Below are positions 1 to 8,871 of a stretch of 64,000 bases of DNA, in pieces; position 1 is the stretch's first letter, and the number at the start of each line of letters is the position of its first letter. The position numbers were made by a program, and so were the translations under genes. The notes beneath the pieces were generated by a model. That model saw only the letters and a list, made by a program, of their open reading frames with translations, was not told the origin of the DNA and did not search any database. The stretch is from NCBI GenBank assembly GCA_963748925.1, contig CAVVKG010000002.1:62001-126000 (forward strand). Reading direction: 5' to 3'. Source of the stretch: Cryomorpha sp963748925. Lineage in GTDB: Bacteria > Bacteroidota > Bacteroidia > Flavobacteriales_D > Cryomorphaceae.

Positions 1-192
1 AGCTATCAAATCAACCTTTACACTCAAAACTCTGGGCTAGCCGCTAAAATTTATTCCGACTTGCATAGCCATATACAGGATAATTTCGCTGAGGCGGATG
101 TTGAAATCATGTCGCCTCATTTTCGCGCTGAGCGAGATGGAAGTGAAGTGGCTATTCCAAAAGGGTTTAAGCCTCCTAAGAATTCGCCGTAG
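1..192 (+). CDS. MscS-family mechanosensitive channel, C-terminal end (5' end outside window)
   Basis: Frame 1 is open from the first base to a TAG at 190-192 and gives 63 residues. The reading contains a segment like the cytoplasmic C-terminus of small-conductance mechanosensitive channels: an INLYTQNSG strand, a short helix, then EADVEIMSPHFRAERDG. The EIMSPHY/FxAxRDG phrase is typical of the MscS C-terminal alpha/beta domain. MscS channels release solutes on hypo-osmotic shock. The transmembrane part lies outside the window. It converges on the decarboxylase gene at 210. Confidence 0.72.
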   Translation, partial: SYQINLYTQNSGLAAKIYSDLHSHIQDNFAEADVEIMSPHFRAERDGSEVAIPKGFKPPKNSP

Positions 193-209
193 GCACCAAC
201 AAAAAATGC

Positions 210-1451
210 TTAAACCACGCTTTTAGCCTGCTTTATTTTTTCTATCAGAGGCAGGAGCTTCTCGATAGTAACATGATCCATAATTACGATCTTGTACCAT
301 TTAGGATCGCGGTGATTATCTGGCACTAATCCAAACTCAGCGGCAATACTAGTAGCTATGCTACTGCTTTTAATGGTAATGATATTGGATTTTGGATGTC
401 CATAAAATTCAATCCCAAGATCCTTGAGTTGTGCGCACATCCATCTGGTACGCTTTTGGAGAATATATACCTTTTCTTGCCAGCCAAAAGGACCGTTTTT
501 CATGAGAATCATCCATACAGCAATTGCATTGGCTCCGCTTCGGCTTCCAATCATGGTAAAGTCTTCACCTTCCACATAGCTCGCCTGACTCGTATTGGCA
601 TACTGGATGTAATCTTTTCGGATTAAGAAAATGCCGGTTCCATAAGGCGCCTGTGCCATTTTGTGCGCGTCGAGGGTAAATGAAGTAATATGCTTATTCT
701 CAAATGTGAGCTTGCCCTCATTTTCAGTAAATGGGTAGTAAAATCCACCGTAAGCACCGTCTATATGAATCTTGTGATCCAACCCCGTTTTGCCGAAAGC
801 AGAAATATAATGATCTATATTATCAACCGACCCGAACATGGTGGTCATCATATTGCACACCACAATAAAGTACTTATATCCATTTTCCTGAGCCGCGTCA
901 AGGGTTTCCAGAACAGTGGCTTCGCTTATTTTTCTGGATTCTATGTCAACTTTTACTTTTTGGATTCCTACCGCCAGAATATTTGCTGCTTTATCGAAGG
1001 AGTAGTGACTGTCTTCACTACAAAGAATGGCTATTTCGTCTCTTTTTGCACCGTGCTTTTGCATAAATAAGTTCCTGAAAATCCATACGGCTTGCATGTT
1101 GCTCTCGGTGCCACCAGAGGCGATGTACCCATCTTGTTCACCAGACTCTCCTTTTAGAATATCAACGGCACACATTTCTATTACCTCGCGCTCAATCGCC
1201 TGAGTGCCTTTAAAAAATGGCTCAGACTTACCAAGCGTATGGCATCCTATATGATTTGGATTATTAACTAAGGTAGAAGTGAATGGGGAATCCTTGAGAA
1301 AGGTGGCATCCTGGTTGAATACTTTGTCATCGAGATACGAGGCAGGAATTCCAAGTATATTTTGATTTACATAATCAACATTCTTATTCAGCGCGTCGAA
1401 GATTATTGTTTTAATTTCTTCTTGCGATTTCTTCTGCCAAATTTTCCCCAT
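210..1451 (-). CDS. Group II pyridoxal-phosphate-dependent decarboxylase
   Basis: This 413-residue protein has the fold-type I decarboxylase layout. It has a glycine-rich SGGTESN phosphate loop at 112-118, a histidine at 149 (DSHYS) placed to stack on the cofactor, HIDGAYGG at 229-236 with Asp231 against the pyridine nitrogen, and the Schiff-base lysine Lys264 in TLDAHKM. The family removes the carboxyl group of aromatic amino acids, histidine, glutamate or aspartate. The DAHKM and SGGTESN pattern resembles the histidine/aspartate/tyrosine decarboxylase branch, but I cannot fix the substrate. Cytoplasmic, with no signal peptide. It is single and faces away from the helicase genes; a candidate -7 box lies about 67 bases upstream at 1518-1525. 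Confidence 0.85.
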   Translation of the reverse strand: MGKIWQKKSQEEIKTIIFDALNKNVDYVNQNILGIPASYLDDKVFNQDATFLKDSPFTSTLVNNPNHIGCHTLGKSEPFFKGTQAIEREVIEMCAVDILKGESGEQDGYIASGGTESNMQAVWIFRNLFMQKHGAKRDEIAILCSEDSHYSFDKAANILAVGIQKVKVDIESRKISEATVLETLDAAQENGYKYFIVVCNMMTTMFGSVDNIDHYISAFGKTGLDHKIHIDGAYGGFYYPFTENEGKLTFENKHITSFTLDAHKMAQAPYGTGIFLIRKDYIQYANTSQASYVEGEDFTMIGSRSGANAIAVWMILMKNGPFGWQEKVYILQKRTRWMCAQLKDLGIEFYGHPKSNIITIKSSSIATSIAAEFGLVPDNHRDPKWYKIVIMDHVTIEKLLPLIEKIKQAKSVV

Positions 1452-1517
1452 TAATCACGGTTTATGATGTAAATGAATCCGCGGCCTAGCATCCGAAGAA
1501 TCAATGAAATATTTTTG

Positions 1518-1525
1518 CAAAAGTA
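1518..1525 (-). promoter_or_regulatory. Candidate -7 box (TACTTTTG on minus strand) for the PLP decarboxylase
   Basis: The plus strand reads CAAAAGTA, which is TACTTTTG on the minus strand and matches TAnnTTTG. It sits 66 bases upstream of the decarboxylase start. I see no good -33 TTG, so support is moderate. Confidence 0.35.
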
Positions 1526-1575
1526 CATCAATAGATGGAATGAGCTATTTTTTAGCAGAGCTGCTTATTAATAGG

Positions 1576-1583
1576 TACTTTTG
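1576..1583 (+). promoter_or_regulatory. Candidate -7 box (TACTTTTG) for the first DEAD-box helicase
   Basis: TACTTTTG matches TAnnTTTG and lies 19 bases before a TTG codon at 1603. It falls inside the open frame that begins at ATG 1504, so if it is the promoter the protein must start downstream, at 1603. No clear -33 element is seen. Confidence 0.45.
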
Positions 1584-1602
1584 TACGCTAAATTGCATAG
1601 AA

Positions 1603-2718
1603 TTGACAGATTTTAATACCCTCGGTATTCGCTCGGATTTTGTAAAAGGGCTCGCCGAATTAAATATTATAACTCCCACACAGATTCAAGAACAGGTAAT
1701 ACCCGTGCTACTTGCCGGAGATACCGATCTTGTGGGGCAGGCTCAAACAGGCACTGGTAAAACTGCTGCCTACGGTTTGCCTGTATTGCAAAATATCGAC
1801 CCTAAAAATAATTCTGTTCAGGCTTTAATACTGTGCCCTACACGTGAGCTCAGTCAGCAGGTAGCCAAGCAGCTTTTTAAATTCACAAAGTACACAGATA
1901 AGATTTTTACAGAAGCCGTTTTTGGAGGTGCTAAGATTGATTTGCAAATTGAAGCCTTAAAAAGACCTACTCATATTATAGTGGCGACACCCGGAAGACT
2001 AATAGATTTACTTGAAAGAAAGGCCATAGATTTAAAAGCTGTAAGCACGGTAGTGCTGGATGAAGCAGATGAAATGCTTAGCATGGGTTTCAAAAAAGAG
2101 CTCGATACCATTCTCGATTCTTTACGAAACGTTAAGAATAAGTGGCTTTTCTCAGCAACGATGCCCCATGGAATAAAGCAAATTGTGAATGAGCACATGT
2201 CACCGGATGCGCATAGAATTGAAGTAAGCGCAGATAATGTGGTTAATAAAAATATAGAACACCAGTTTTTAATTTGTGATGAGTTTGAAAAGCTTCCTAT
2301 TCTCGTTCAATTTTTAAAAACTCAAAAGAGAAATCGGGGTGTTGTATTTTGTAAAACAAAGAATGCTGTAAGCAAGCTGGAAAAGCAACTCATTGCAAAA
2401 AATATTAATGCGGGAGCTATTCAGGGAGATTTACTGCAAAAAGAGCGCGATAAAGTAATGCGCGCTTTTAAAAATGAGTCACTTCAAATTTTGGTTGCGA
2501 CCGATTTGGCAGCGAGAGGAATAGATGTAGACGGCTTGTCTTTTGTAGTGCACTATCAATTACCCGAGAGTGCTGAGTATTACACCCATCGAAGTGGTAG
2601 AACAGCGAGAGCCGGTTTAAAAGGAATTTCGCTGGCTATTGTTACATCACCGGAAGTTAAACAAATTCGTTATTTTGAGAAAAAGCTTAGTATTGGTTTT
2701 AACCAAATAAGAAGCTAA
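1603..2718 (+). CDS. DEAD-box ATP-dependent RNA helicase
   Basis: An RNA helicase that unwinds structured RNA in an ATP-dependent way, probably in ribosome assembly or cold adaptation. Helicase motifs are in order: Q motif (TPTQIQ), Walker A AQTGTGKT, PTREL, VATPGR, DEAD (LDEADEML), SAT, and the C-terminal RecA domain ending with HRSGRTARAG. It ends soon after the core, without a basic tail. The frame is open from ATG 1504, but that adds 33 residues unlike the family. From TTG 1603 the protein begins (M)TDFNTLGI, the usual DEAD-box N-terminus, and a -7 box lies just before it, so I prefer 1603 (371 residues). A second, non-identical DEAD-box gene follows on the same strand. Confidence 0.88.
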   Translation: MTDFNTLGIRSDFVKGLAELNIITPTQIQEQVIPVLLAGDTDLVGQAQTGTGKTAAYGLPVLQNIDPKNNSVQALILCPTRELSQQVAKQLFKFTKYTDKIFTEAVFGGAKIDLQIEALKRPTHIIVATPGRLIDLLERKAIDLKAVSTVVLDEADEMLSMGFKKELDTILDSLRNVKNKWLFSATMPHGIKQIVNEHMSPDAHRIEVSADNVVNKNIEHQFLICDEFEKLPILVQFLKTQKRNRGVVFCKTKNAVSKLEKQLIAKNINAGAIQGDLLQKERDKVMRAFKNESLQILVATDLAARGIDVDGLSFVVHYQLPESAEYYTHRSGRTARAGLKGISLAIVTSPEVKQIRYFEKKLSIGFNQIRS

Positions 2719-2774
2719 GATATCTCAGTTAAAAGATGTCGCTGGATGCGCATCGAAATTTATTCAAAAACAAT

Positions 2775-4058
2775 ATGACATTTAAATCTTTAGGATTAAC
2801 AGATAATTTATTAAAAGCAGTAGCCGACTTGGGTTACACAGAGCCTTCTCCAATTCAGGAGAAAGCGATTCCACTTGTTTTGGAGCACAAAGATATTTTG
2901 GCCTCAGCTCAAACGGGTACGGGCAAAACTGCTGGTTTTGCTTTGCCAATGATTCAAATTCTCGAGCGTGGCAATCAATTAAGAAATCGCCCAATTAGAG
3001 CACTTATCCTTACACCTACGCGCGAATTAGCTGCTCAGGTGCAAGACGATATTAAGAACTACAGCGTTCACAGCGAAATTCGTTCTACAGTTATTTTTGG
3101 AGGAGTAAATCAAAACCCTCAGGTAAATAGAATTCGGAGTGGAATAGATATTCTTGTTGCGACTCCGGGAAGGTTACTCGATTTACAAAATCAAGGACTT
3201 CTTTCTCTTTCGAAAGTAGAGATACTGGTACTGGATGAGGCAGATAGAATGCTCGATATGGGCTTCTTACGGGATATTCAGCGGATTCTAAAACTTTTAC
3301 CGCAACGACGCCAGAACTTGCTTTTCTCGGCAACATTCTCAAAAGATATAAAGAAATTGGCAGGAACTTTCTTGCACAATCCTATTTTGGTTGAAGCTAC
3401 TCCGGAGAACACGACTGTAGAAAAAATTGACCAGACAGTTTATCGGATCGATAAATCCAAAAAAACTGATTTTACGATTAAACTTATAAAAGAAGGTGAC
3501 TGGAAGCAGATATTGATCTTTACACGTACCAAGCACGGAGCCAATAGATTAAGTGAAAAGCTGGATAAGGCGGGAATAACCTCTTCTGCTATTCATGGAA
3601 ATAAAAGCCAGAACGCACGCACCAAGGCTTTGGCGGGATTTAAAGCCGGAGAGATTCGTGTGCTTGTTGCAACCGATATTGCTGCTCGGGGATTGGATAT
3701 TCCGCTGCTTCCGCATGTTATCAACTATGAATTGCCAAATGTGCCAGAAGATTATGTTCACCGGATAGGGCGAACGGGAAGGGCAGGAGCAGGAGGAGAT
3801 GCTATTTCGCTTGTGAATTTTGATGAAATGGACTTTCTACGTGGCATTGAGCGATTGATTAATGAACGCATGCCGGCGCAGATTGTCGAAGGCTTTGAGC
3901 CGGGAGCAAACCCGGAGCCTACCAAGGGGCCTTCTAATAATCGCGGAAGAAACCAAAATAGTCGCTCAAAATCAGCACCTAGATCTTCAGGAGGAGGACG
4001 CAATAATAATAAACGAAGTTCGTCGGGCTCCGGTAGAGGAAGAAGTTCAGATAGCTAG
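2775..4058 (+). CDS. DEAD-box RNA helicase, RhlE-like
   Basis: The second tandem DEAD-box helicase. It has a Q motif (PSPIQ), AQTGTGKT, PTRELAAQ, VATPGRLLD, DEAD in LDEADRMLDMG, SAT in LFSATFSK, and HRIGRTGRAG. LDEADRMLDMGF and the basic, low-complexity C-terminal tail (about the last 55 residues, rich in Asn, Arg, Ser and Gly) are typical of RhlE proteins, where the tail contacts RNA. I chose ATG 2775 (MTFKSLGL, 427 residues) because this is how RhlE proteins normally begin; an in-frame ATG at 2736 would add 13 unrelated residues. It ends one base before the convergent YihY gene ends. Confidence 0.88.
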   Translation: MTFKSLGLTDNLLKAVADLGYTEPSPIQEKAIPLVLEHKDILASAQTGTGKTAGFALPMIQILERGNQLRNRPIRALILTPTRELAAQVQDDIKNYSVHSEIRSTVIFGGVNQNPQVNRIRSGIDILVATPGRLLDLQNQGLLSLSKVEILVLDEADRMLDMGFLRDIQRILKLLPQRRQNLLFSATFSKDIKKLAGTFLHNPILVEATPENTTVEKIDQTVYRIDKSKKTDFTIKLIKEGDWKQILIFTRTKHGANRLSEKLDKAGITSSAIHGNKSQNARTKALAGFKAGEIRVLVATDIAARGLDIPLLPHVINYELPNVPEDYVHRIGRTGRAGAGGDAISLVNFDEMDFLRGIERLINERMPAQIVEGFEPGANPEPTKGPSNNRGRNQNSRSKSAPRSSGGGRNNNKRSSSGSGRGRSSDS

Positions 4059-4059
4059 G

Positions 4060-5055
4060 TCAGTTTTTTTTTGGACTTTTCTTTTTTTTCTTCTCTAATC
4101 TTTCATCGGTATCGCTATTTCCATTACCCTTGATTAGCACTGCATGTGAACTTGGTTCTATTGAGATACTATAGGTCTTGGCGTAAACCCATGTAAACTC
4201 AGCCCCGAAGAACAGAATAAGACAAGAGTAGGAAACCCAAAGGAGAATAAGAATCATTGAACCTGCAGCTCCATAGGTAGATCCGGGATCGGCCTCGCTA
4301 AAATAAAGGCCGAGTAGATATTTACCGATAGTAAATAAAATTGCAGTTACTATTGCTCCAACCCAAATAGATTTCCATTTAATATTGGCATCCGGTAGAT
4401 ACTTAAAGAGTAGTGCAAAAAGAACGGTAATAACACTCAGTGATAGCAATTCGCTGAAAATAATAGCCGTTATTATAGAGAACTCCGGCAAGAAGTTTTG
4501 CAGATATCCGTTGAGCAATGAAAGTCCGGCAGAAACCACAAAACTTACCAAAAGGAGAAAACCGACTACCACAACAAATCCAAAACCCATTAATCGATCT
4601 TTAAGTATTTTTTTGATTCCTGAGTTGGCATCCTGCTTTATCCCCCATACATTATTTAGTGAAAGCTGCAAGTGATAGAACACGCCTGTGGCACCAAAAA
4701 TTAGAGTTGCAATACCTATGATGGTAGAAATTAAGCTTTTATTTCCACCTCTTGTACTGGCTATGATCTCTTGAATTGATTCTGCTGCGCTGGAACCAAG
4801 AGCTGCACTAATTTCACCTGTAAGCTTGCCTTGCACAATTTCATTTCCCCATATGGCCCCAACAATATTGATTACCAACACCAAGAGACCCGGTAGCGAA
4901 AGTACTGCGTAATAGGCCACGATGGCGCTCAATCTCCATGGGTCATCAGCATTCCATTCTTTATAGGTCGATTTTAAAAGTTTTGGCAAATGCTTAAACT
5001 TAAATTTCTGTGTTATTCCAGTATTTTTCATTTGATTACTAATATCGGCAGGCAT
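4060..5055 (-). CDS. YihY/BrkB-family inner membrane protein
   Basis: A 331-residue integral membrane protein. The N-terminal region has the family phrase DPWRLSAIVAYYAVLSLPGLL, followed by further hydrophobic segments with a STIIGIATLIFGATGVF helix; the C-terminal tail is basic (KKKKKSPKKN). YihY/BrkB proteins were once called ribonuclease BN, which is not supported; their transport or envelope role is unsettled. The start could also be the Met at residue 9. It converges with the RhlE-like gene with a one-base gap, so the two cannot have separate intergenic terminators. Confidence 0.82.
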   Translation of the reverse strand: MPADISNQMKNTGITQKFKFKHLPKLLKSTYKEWNADDPWRLSAIVAYYAVLSLPGLLVLVINIVGAIWGNEIVQGKLTGEISAALGSSAAESIQEIIASTRGGNKSLISTIIGIATLIFGATGVFYHLQLSLNNVWGIKQDANSGIKKILKDRLMGFGFVVVVGFLLLVSFVVSAGLSLLNGYLQNFLPEFSIITAIIFSELLSLSVITVLFALLFKYLPDANIKWKSIWVGAIVTAILFTIGKYLLGLYFSEADPGSTYGAAGSMILILLWVSYSCLILFFGAEFTWVYAKTYSISIEPSSHAVLIKGNGNSDTDERLEKKKKKSPKKN

Positions 5056-5244
5056 TTTTGTATTTCTGACAATGCCTATAACATAATAGTTTTTTTAATG
5101 TTTAGGCTTGACCAAAAATTGAAAATCGACTCTGCTATATTAAGGTGCTGTTATATAGATTCTTGAGTAATCTGATGTGGCCCATTCGACTCTTGTTAAT
5201 TCATACGTATGGAATGGATTCTCCCAAACTTGTAATCCAAAAAA

Positions 5245-5273
5245 AAAGCATTGACTCAGTGAGCCAATGCTTT
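5245..5273 (-). terminator. Intrinsic terminator after mscL
   Basis: A 9-bp stem (AAAGCATTG at 5245-5253 with CAATGCTTT at 5265-5273); the loop can pair further. On the minus strand it is followed by a run of about nine T. It lies 20 bases past the mscL stop codon. Confidence 0.75.
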
Positions 5274-5293
5274 AAAATATATATTGATGTATA

Positions 5294-5722
5294 TTATTTA
5301 TTTTTTAGAAGATCTCTAATCTCCTCAAGTAGTAATTCCTCACTAGTGGGTACAGGCGAAGGTGCTGGTGCTTCTTCTTCTTTTTTTCTCATCTTATCGA
5401 GCATTCCGTTGTATGCTTTGACTACCATGAAAACGGCAAATGCTACAATTAGAAAGGTAATAATGGTATTAAAAAAGACACCATAGTTTATCGAAACTTC
5501 AGCAATTGCATCTCCTGCTCCCTCAGCAGACTCTGCAACTCCTTCCGAAATCACATATTTCAATTCGGAAAAATCAACACCACCAAGTATTTTTCCAATT
5601 GGTGGCATTAAAATATCATTGACAAATGACTTAACAATAGCTCCGAAGTAGGTTGCGAGGATTAAACCAACCGCAAGTTCCATGACGTTGCCTTTTGCGA
5701 TAAACTTTTTGAATTCTTTCAT
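5294..5722 (-). CDS. mscL: Large-conductance mechanosensitive channel MscL
   Basis: A 142-residue channel that opens under high membrane tension and vents cytoplasmic solutes. The N-terminus (MKEFKKFIAKGNVMELAVG) and the first transmembrane helix with DILMPPIGK are the MscL signature. The second helix (FLIVAFAVFMVVKAYN) and a charged cytoplasmic helix bundle (MLDKMRKKEEE, EELLLEEIRDLL) follow. The periplasmic loop at about 55-80 is longer than in E. coli. It is a single gene with its own terminator and is one of three mechanosensitive channels in the window. Confidence 0.95.
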   Translation of the reverse strand: MKEFKKFIAKGNVMELAVGLILATYFGAIVKSFVNDILMPPIGKILGGVDFSELKYVISEGVAESAEGAGDAIAEVSINYGVFFNTIITFLIVAFAVFMVVKAYNGMLDKMRKKEEEAPAPSPVPTSEELLLEEIRDLLKNK

Positions 5723-5853
5723 TTTATATATATGTTAATTTATACCAAAGTAGAACTTAATAATTTTCGTAGTACTCTGTTTGTTTGATAGTTATTAACA
5801 ATATATTGAACACATTCTGATGTTTTTCAGATGATCTGTTTCCGGAAGCTTTT

Positions 5854-7146
5854 TTAAAGTTTAAATCTTTCAAAAGCAGCTTCTTCAAGCATAGCCTGAT
5901 GAGAAGGGTGTGCAATAGAAATAAGTGCCTTGGCTCTCTGCTTGAGATTTTTACCATATAAATTTGCTGTGCCGTTCTCTGTAACAATGTAGTGCACGTG
6001 GGCCCTGGTGGTCGTAACACTAGCCCCTTTACGTAAGAATGGGACAAGTTTAGATTCTCCTCCTTTGGTAATTGATGGCATAGCAATAATGGGTTTTCCT
6101 CCTTCGGACAGCGATGCGCCTCTGATGAAATCCATTTGGCCGCCCACCCCGGAAAATTGAAATGCGCCGATTGAGTCTGCACAAACTTGCCCGGTTAAAT
6201 CTATCTCAATTGCAGAGTTAATCGCGGTAACTTTTGGGTTGCGGCGTATTCTGGCTGTATCATTGGTATAGGAAGCTTCTTTTAAGGCTACGCTTGGGTT
6301 ATCGTTAATAAAATCATACAACCGCTTACTCCCAATGGCAAAACAGGCAGTAATAATATTTGAGAGTACCTTTTTCATCTCTCCGGTTATCACACCTTTC
6401 TCAATTAAGTCTATTACACCATCAGAAAACATTTCGGTGTGGACACCCAACTTGCGGTGGTTCCCCAATTCAGCGAGAACCGCATCTGGAATTGAGCCAA
6501 TTCCCATTTGAAGAGTAGCTCCATCTTCTACCAGTTCTGCAATATATTTACCAATTTTTCTTTCTGTATCTGAAACTGGCTTTGGATTTGAATAGTAAAT
6601 AGAAGAATCGGTCTCAACAGCATAATCGATTTTGGAAATATGTATGAATCCATCTCCGAAAGTGCGTGGAATGTTCGAGTTGATTTCCGCTATAATAATT
6701 TTTGCCGAATCCAGAGCGGCTACTGTTATATCAATTGAAGAGCCAAGGGAACAAAATCCGTGTTTGTCCGGAGTTGAAATCGAAATCATGGCCACATCTA
6801 TTGGCAATATTCCACTGCGAAAAAGAGAGGGCATCTCACTCAAAAACACCGGAATGTAGTCGGCCCGGCCATCTCTTACTGCATCACGCACATTGGCACC
6901 TACAAAACAAGCGTTGTGGGTAAATGCTTTTCTCATTTCTGGAAGAACATAGGGCGCCGGTCCTTCTGTATGTATATGAACGATTTCTACATCTTTCAGC
7001 TCATCGTGACGGTCGCAAAGGGCAGAAACTAAGGTGTGTGGCGTCATAGCCGCGCTGTGAAGAAATACCCGATTGCCTGATTTTATGTGTTTTACTGCTT
7101 CTTCTTTACTAAATGCTCTATAGCTTGTCATGTTTTTCTGTTTCAA
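5854..7146 (-). CDS. Acetyl-CoA hydrolase/transferase family protein (4-hydroxybutyrate CoA-transferase type)
   Basis: A 430-residue family I CoA-transferase with the two-domain alpha/beta layout. The second domain has MGIGSIPDAV and HTEMFSDG; the Glu in the latter is at the position of the catalytic glutamate that forms the gamma-glutamyl-CoA thioester in AbfT-type enzymes. GVGGQMDFIRGA and AMPSITKGGESKLVP near the end belong to the acetyl-CoA hydrolase/transferase C-terminal domain. It moves CoA between acetate and another short acyl group, or hydrolyses acetyl-CoA; I cannot tell which. The first Met (7146) or that at residue 6 could be the start. A -7 box lies at 7159-7166. Confidence 0.87.
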   Translation of the reverse strand: MKQKNMTSYRAFSKEEAVKHIKSGNRVFLHSAAMTPHTLVSALCDRHDELKDVEIVHIHTEGPAPYVLPEMRKAFTHNACFVGANVRDAVRDGRADYIPVFLSEMPSLFRSGILPIDVAMISISTPDKHGFCSLGSSIDITVAALDSAKIIIAEINSNIPRTFGDGFIHISKIDYAVETDSSIYYSNPKPVSDTERKIGKYIAELVEDGATLQMGIGSIPDAVLAELGNHRKLGVHTEMFSDGVIDLIEKGVITGEMKKVLSNIITACFAIGSKRLYDFINDNPSVALKEASYTNDTARIRRNPKVTAINSAIEIDLTGQVCADSIGAFQFSGVGGQMDFIRGASLSEGGKPIIAMPSITKGGESKLVPFLRKGASVTTTRAHVHYIVTENGTANLYGKNLKQRAKALISIAHPSHQAMLEEAAFERFKL

Positions 7147-7158
7147 TTCTTATAAACA

Positions 7159-7166
7159 CAAAAGTA
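7159..7166 (-). promoter_or_regulatory. Promoter -7 box (TACTTTTG, minus strand) of the CoA-transferase gene
   Basis: CAAAAGTA on the plus strand is TACTTTTG on the minus strand, 12 bases from the start codon. A CAAA (minus-strand TTTG) at 7183-7186 could be the -33 element, with a slightly short 16-base spacer. Confidence 0.5.
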
Positions 7167-7309
7167 TAGAGTACCTATTCCTCAAAAAAGGATATTTATC
7201 AGGTTTTTACTTGAAGATATAGTTCTGAATTAAGACGGAATCAATAGAAAATAGAAATGATGTGCTTTTTTGATAATCTCTACTACATTTTAAAATGCCA
7301 TCAAACAAT

Positions 7310-7756
7310 TTATTGAATAGAAATCAACTGATATGACCGGTTTTGAAAATTGACGGTTTCACCTTCTTTTATGTTTTTAAATGCTTGTCCTAGAGGTGAT
7401 GCTGGTGAGATGGTGAATATTTCCTTACTATCTAAAACAATTTTACCAAGACTAACGGATACAAAATATATTCCTTTATCTGTTTCAATTAAACTACCGA
7501 AATCACCGATTGCTTTTTCTTCTTTTGGAACCTGGTCGAGATTGTTCTTCAAAAGCATCATTTTGGCAAGCTGGTTTTCCAAGTTGTCAATTTCGGTTTG
7601 CATCATGGCTCTTCCCGTTTCATGCTTATCTCCGGCGCTACTTTTTGTTGCCGTGTTGCGCGATTCAATTGCAGAAGCTAAGGCATTTCTTGAATCGGCG
7701 ATGCGGTCATCAAGTAATTCACGCATGGCCGCAATTAATACTTCTTTCTTGATCAA
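7310..7756 (-). CDS. Small GreA/GreB-like protein
   Basis: A 148-residue protein with an N-terminal helical hairpin (about 1-75, with charged heptads such as TEIDNLENQLAKMMLLKNNL) and a C-terminal beta domain holding SPASPLGQAFKNIKEGE. That phrase is close to the SPxSPLGxAxxGxxxGD motif of Gre transcription-cleavage factors. Some databases label such proteins 3-oxoacyl-ACP synthase, for which I see no support. The tip of the hairpin, where Gre factors carry catalytic acids, is not clearly conserved, so it may bind polymerase without stimulating RNA cleavage. The start lies 4 bases after the upstream adenine deaminase stop, so they are co-transcribed. Confidence 0.62.
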   Translation of the reverse strand: MIKKEVLIAAMRELLDDRIADSRNALASAIESRNTATKSSAGDKHETGRAMMQTEIDNLENQLAKMMLLKNNLDQVPKEEKAIGDFGSLIETDKGIYFVSVSLGKIVLDSKEIFTISPASPLGQAFKNIKEGETVNFQNRSYQLISIQ

Positions 7757-7760
7757 TGCT

Positions 7761-8795
7761 TTAAAAATTAGTTGATAGAAAATTCTGGAGCAGGATGTTT
7801 ATTTCATCTATATATTCCTGTTTTTTACTTTCAGGTAGCCAGCTGGCCTTGAAACCATTTGCCGCGAGCTGAGCAACATCTTCAGCTTTCAGATTCAAGG
7901 CATTGGCCACAGCGACAAAATTTGCATTCATGTAACCACCAAAATAAGCAGGGTCATCTGAGTGAATAGTCGCTAGCAACCCATTGTCTATCAGATTTTT
8001 AATAGGGTGGACTTTTAAATTTTTTACTACTTTGAGTTCCAGGTTTGACAAGGGACAAATTGTTAATGGCATTTGCTCTTTTGCGAGCCTTTCAACCAGC
8101 TTCGCATCCTCAAGGCACCTGTTTCCATGATCTAATCGCACAACTTTAAGCAAATCAAGTGCCTCCCAAATATATTCGGCCGGGCCTTCCTCACCGGCAT
8201 GAGCGACACATTTTAATCCGTGTTTTCGCGCTTCAGCAAATACGCGCTCAAACTTTGAAGGTGGGTTGCCGAGTTCTGAAGAATCCAAACCTACAGCCAC
8301 GAATCTATCTTTAAAAGGTAGTGCTTCCTCGAGTGTCTTAAAAGCAGATTCTTCGTCAAGGTGTCTTAAAAATGACATAATCAGCTCATAGGATATTCCC
8401 AATTCGGCTTTTCCTTTTTCCAGAGCTTCATATATCCCATCTATAACTTTTTTAAAGGGTACACCTCTGTCGGTGTGTGTTTGCGGGTCAAAGAATATCT
8501 CTACGTGCTGTACATTTTCATCAGCCACTTTCGTCAAATAAGCCCATGTAAGGTCAAAGAAATCTTGCTCTTCAATAAGCACATTTGCGCCGGCGTAGTA
8601 GATGTCAAGAAATTCCTGCAGGTTATTGAAGTTATAAGCCTCTTTTACTTCTTCTGCTGAATTATATGGAATGGTAATTCCATTGCGCCGCGCAATATCA
8701 AACATTAATTCGGGCTCAAAACTACCCTCAATATGAAGGTGCAATTCCGTTTTAGGAAGCGCATGAATAAATTCTCGTAGACTTGGATCTATCAT
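7761..8795 (-). CDS. Adenosine deaminase-family protein, adenine deaminase (Aah1) type
   Basis: A zinc hydrolase of 344 residues. Metal and catalytic residues are all present: His19 and His21 (ELHLH), His199 and Glu202 (AHAGEE), His223 (LDHGNR), and Asp280-Asp281 (HSDDPAYFGGY). Several segments (NVLIEEQDFFDLTWAY, FFDPQTHTDRG, TICPLSNLELKVV, SDDPAYFGGY) match the fungal/bacterial adenine deaminase branch better than true adenosine deaminases. I therefore expect adenine to hypoxanthine, in purine salvage. Cytoplasmic. It heads a pair with the Gre-like gene at 7310. Confidence 0.87.
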   Translation of the reverse strand: MIDPSLREFIHALPKTELHLHIEGSFEPELMFDIARRNGITIPYNSAEEVKEAYNFNNLQEFLDIYYAGANVLIEEQDFFDLTWAYLTKVADENVQHVEIFFDPQTHTDRGVPFKKVIDGIYEALEKGKAELGISYELIMSFLRHLDEESAFKTLEEALPFKDRFVAVGLDSSELGNPPSKFERVFAEARKHGLKCVAHAGEEGPAEYIWEALDLLKVVRLDHGNRCLEDAKLVERLAKEQMPLTICPLSNLELKVVKNLKVHPIKNLIDNGLLATIHSDDPAYFGGYMNANFVAVANALNLKAEDVAQLAANGFKASWLPESKKQEYIDEINILLQNFLSTNF

Positions 8796-8871
8796 AGGTG
8801 AGTTGTAAAATGTATTTTAAAAAGGGGCGAAAAATAGGTAATCCTTTTGCTAATGGCGAAAAAAGATTTTT

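Noticed and set aside
1510..1517. TATTTTTG as promoter for the DEAD-box gene
   Set aside because: It matches TAnnTTTG but lies 93 bases before the preferred TTG start, whereas TACTTTTG at 1576-1583 is nearer and fits the usual geometry better.
5757..6182. An open frame of 141 codons overlapping the CoA-transferase C-terminal part
   Set aside because: It is in another frame of the same strand, with unlikely composition (clusters of Leu, Cys and His), while the CoA-transferase frame has clear motifs throughout.
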